Assembly (NCBI GenBank): GCA_019115685.1
Contig: DXDC01000311.1
Coordinates: 1 to 7,751 of the forward strand
Source: Candidatus Agrococcus pullicola
GTDB taxonomy: Bacteria > Actinomycetota > Actinomycetes > Actinomycetales > Microbacteriaceae
Direction of reading: 5' to 3'
Length of the DNA: 7,751 bases
The position numbers and the translations under genes were made by a program. Each line of letters starts with the position of its first letter. Positions within the stretch are counted from its first letter, which is position 1. Positions 6,338 to 7,751 of this stretch are shown piece after piece. The notes beneath the pieces are model-generated. The model was not told where the DNA came from, did not search any database, and saw only the letters and a list, made by a program, of their open reading frames with translations.

Positions 6338-6361
6338 AAATTAAGACTATTAATTAAAGTC
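6338..6361. promoter_or_regulatory. AT-rich imperfect inverted repeat, candidate repressor operator of the oxidase gene
   Basis: A 24-bp block of very low GC in otherwise GC-rich DNA. It contains GACT (6345-6348) and AGTC (6358-6361) as inverted arms nine bases apart, the palindrome TTAATTAA (6350-6357), and AATTAA twice (6339-6344 and 6352-6357). It lies at the expected transcript start, 25 bp before the oxidase start codon, where a TetR-, MarR- or GntR-type repressor could act. No regulator gene is in the window. Confidence 0.4.
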
Positions 6362-6385
6362 GAACCACGGAGAAGGAACAGCAGC

Positions 6386-7751
6386 ATGGCTTCCATCAAC
6401 AAAGACGTTGTCGTTATCGGGGCAGGCCCGGCAGGGCTCACAGCAGCGAGGAGGCTCACGCAGGCCGGGCTCAGCGTCGCCGTACTCGAAGCCAGGGACC
6501 GCGTCGGCGGCCGAACCTGGAGCGACACGATCGACGGCGCCTTCATCGAAATCGGCGGGCAGTGGGTCTCGCCCGACCAAACCGGGCTCATCGCCCTGCT
6601 GGATGAACTCGGCAAGGAGACGTTCACACGGTACCGGGAAGGCAAGTCCGTCTACATCGGGCCCGATGGTGAGCGCAGCGAATTCGTCGGCGACCTGCCC
6701 GTCGCCCCCGCGACTCTGGCGGAGATCAATCGCCTTACCGCGCTGATCGACGAGCTCGTCGACCAGATCGGCGTCGAGCAGCCGTGGGCGCATCCGCGGG
6801 CGGAAGAGCTCGACGCCGTCTCGTTCGAGTCGTGGCTCGCGCAGCAGAGCGATGATCGAGAAGCAATCGACAACGTCGCGCTCTACGTCGCCGGTGGGAT
6901 GCTGACGAAACCCTCGTACGCGTTCAGCGCTCTGCAGGCGGTGCTGATGGCGGCATCCGCCGGGTCGTTCTCGAACCTGGCCGATGAGAACTTCATTCTC
7001 GACCGCCGCGTGGTCGGCGGCATGCAGTCGGTCTCGGAGCAGATGGCCGAAGAACTCGGCAGCGGTGTTGTGCACTTGAGCAGCCCGGTTCGTGCATTGG
7101 AATGGAGCGACAACGGCCCCGGCGCACCCGCAACCGTCACTGCGATTTCCGACACCGTCACGGTCACCGCGCAGCACGCCATCGTTGCCGTGCCGCCGAA
7201 CCTCTACTCGCGCATCTCGTACGCACCGGCTCTGCCGCGCAAGCAGCTCATCGCGCACCAGCACCAGTCGATGGGGCTCGTCATCAAGCTGCACGCGGTC
7301 TACGAAACACCGTTCTGGCGCGAAGACGGCCTCTCCGGCACGGCCTTCAGCCCGAGCCACCTCATCCAGGAGCTCTACGACAACACGAACCACGAAGACG
7401 AACGCGGCACCATGGTCGGGTTCATCGTGAGCAAGAACGCCGAGGCCGTCTGGGCGCTCGACGAGGCGGAGCGCCGTCGCGTCGTGCTGGAGGGCATCGC
7501 CGACTTCCTCGGCCCGAAAGCGCTCGAGCCGGACGTGTTCTACCTCAGCGACTTCGGCGCGGAGGAGTGGACGCGCGGTGCGTACGCAACAAGCTACGAC
7601 CTCGGCGGACTGCACCGCTGGGGCGGCATCCAGAACGACCCCGTCGGCCCCATCTTCTTCGCCTCCAGCGACATCGCCGCCGAGGGATACCAGCACGTCG
7701 ACGGCGCGGTTCGCATTGGGCAGGACACCGCGAGGCGCATCCTCGAACAGC
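6386..7751 (+). CDS. puo: Putrescine oxidase, FAD-dependent amine oxidase, cut at the right edge close to its end
   Basis: Oxidises putrescine with O2 to 4-aminobutanal, NH3 and H2O2 in the cytoplasm (EC 1.4.3.10). 455 codons are visible; known bacterial enzymes have about 450-480, so few are missing. The FAD-binding Rossmann motif is VVVIGAGPAGLTAARRL (8-24) with Glu35 ending the second strand, followed by ARDRVGGRTW (36-45). The C-terminal flavin motif is EGYQHVDGAVRIG (433-445). Lys301 in LVIKLHAVY matches the flavin-N5 lysine of monoamine oxidases (Lys296 in MAO-B). Ala399 stands where MAO-B has its FAD-linked Cys397, so FAD should be non-covalent. Glu329 in QELYDNTNH appears to match Glu324 of Rhodococcus putrescine oxidase, which holds the far amine of the diamine. 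Similarity to that enzyme runs along the whole chain (from memory, not aligned by program). ATG with GGAGAAGGA ending 8 nt upstream. Own promoter after the symporter operon terminator. Confidence 0.95.
   Translation, partial: MASINKDVVVIGAGPAGLTAARRLTQAGLSVAVLEARDRVGGRTWSDTIDGAFIEIGGQWVSPDQTGLIALLDELGKETFTRYREGKSVYIGPDGERSEFVGDLPVAPATLAEINRLTALIDELVDQIGVEQPWAHPRAEELDAVSFESWLAQQSDDREAIDNVALYVAGGMLTKPSYAFSALQAVLMAASAGSFSNLADENFILDRRVVGGMQSVSEQMAEELGSGVVHLSSPVRALEWSDNGPGAPATVTAISDTVTVTAQHAIVAVPPNLYSRISYAPALPRKQLIAHQHQSMGLVIKLHAVYETPFWREDGLSGTAFSPSHLIQELYDNTNHEDERGTMVGFIVSKNAEAVWALDEAERRRVVLEGIADFLGPKALEPDVFYLSDFGAEEWTRGAYATSYDLGGLHRWGGIQNDPVGPIFFASSDIAAEGYQHVDGAVRIGQDTARRILEQ

Noticed and set aside
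6350..7696. Open frame of 448 codons on the minus strand opposite the putrescine oxidase gene
   Set aside because: Antisense shadow of a GC-rich gene. The sense frame encodes a full amine oxidase with all motifs; the antisense product is Arg/Asp/Val-rich with no recognisable domain and no ribosome binding site.

Overview
The window looks like chromosome of a high-GC Gram-positive, an actinobacterium probably of the Micrococcales (Microbacteriaceae or Brevibacterium-like). Reasons: GC-rich third codon positions, several GTG starts behind strong AAGGA(G) ribosome binding sites, an nrdH-nrdI-nrdE order typical of Actinobacteria, and a putrescine oxidase very close to the Rhodococcus/Micrococcus enzyme. 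The genus is inference. I see no phage, insertion sequence, CRISPR array, tRNA or rRNA.

Left third (1-2300), minus strand: the class Ib ribonucleotide reductase operon nrdH-nrdI-nrdE. nrdE runs off the left edge, and nrdF would be expected beyond it. Upstream of nrdH lie two NrdR-box-like palindromes 32 bp apart, one covering the likely -10 element, and further upstream three TGTGGA (DnaA-box-like) elements. About 330 bp of apparently non-coding DNA follows.

Middle (2304-3927), minus strand: an AGCS-family sodium:alanine/glycine symporter with a strong hairpin terminator 9 bases past its stop codon. Its promoter lies in a roughly 450-bp divergent intergenic region (3928-4385) rich in hairpins. 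That region includes a stretch resembling part of a glycine riboswitch, on the strand read towards the gene to the right.

Right half (4386-7751), plus strand: a sodium:solute symporter (SSS family, Dur3-like in its N-terminal part), then after 4 nt a 43-residue single-membrane-span protein, then a terminator. A separately promoted flavin amine oxidase follows, a putrescine oxidase that reaches the right edge with only its last few codons possibly missing. The inferred pathway is uptake of a polyamine such as putrescine by the symporter, perhaps with the small protein as accessory subunit, and oxidation to 4-aminobutanal, ammonia and H2O2. I see no wholly new system. The items most worth following are the tiny coupled membrane protein, the transporter-oxidase pairing and the regulatory DNA in the three intergenic regions.
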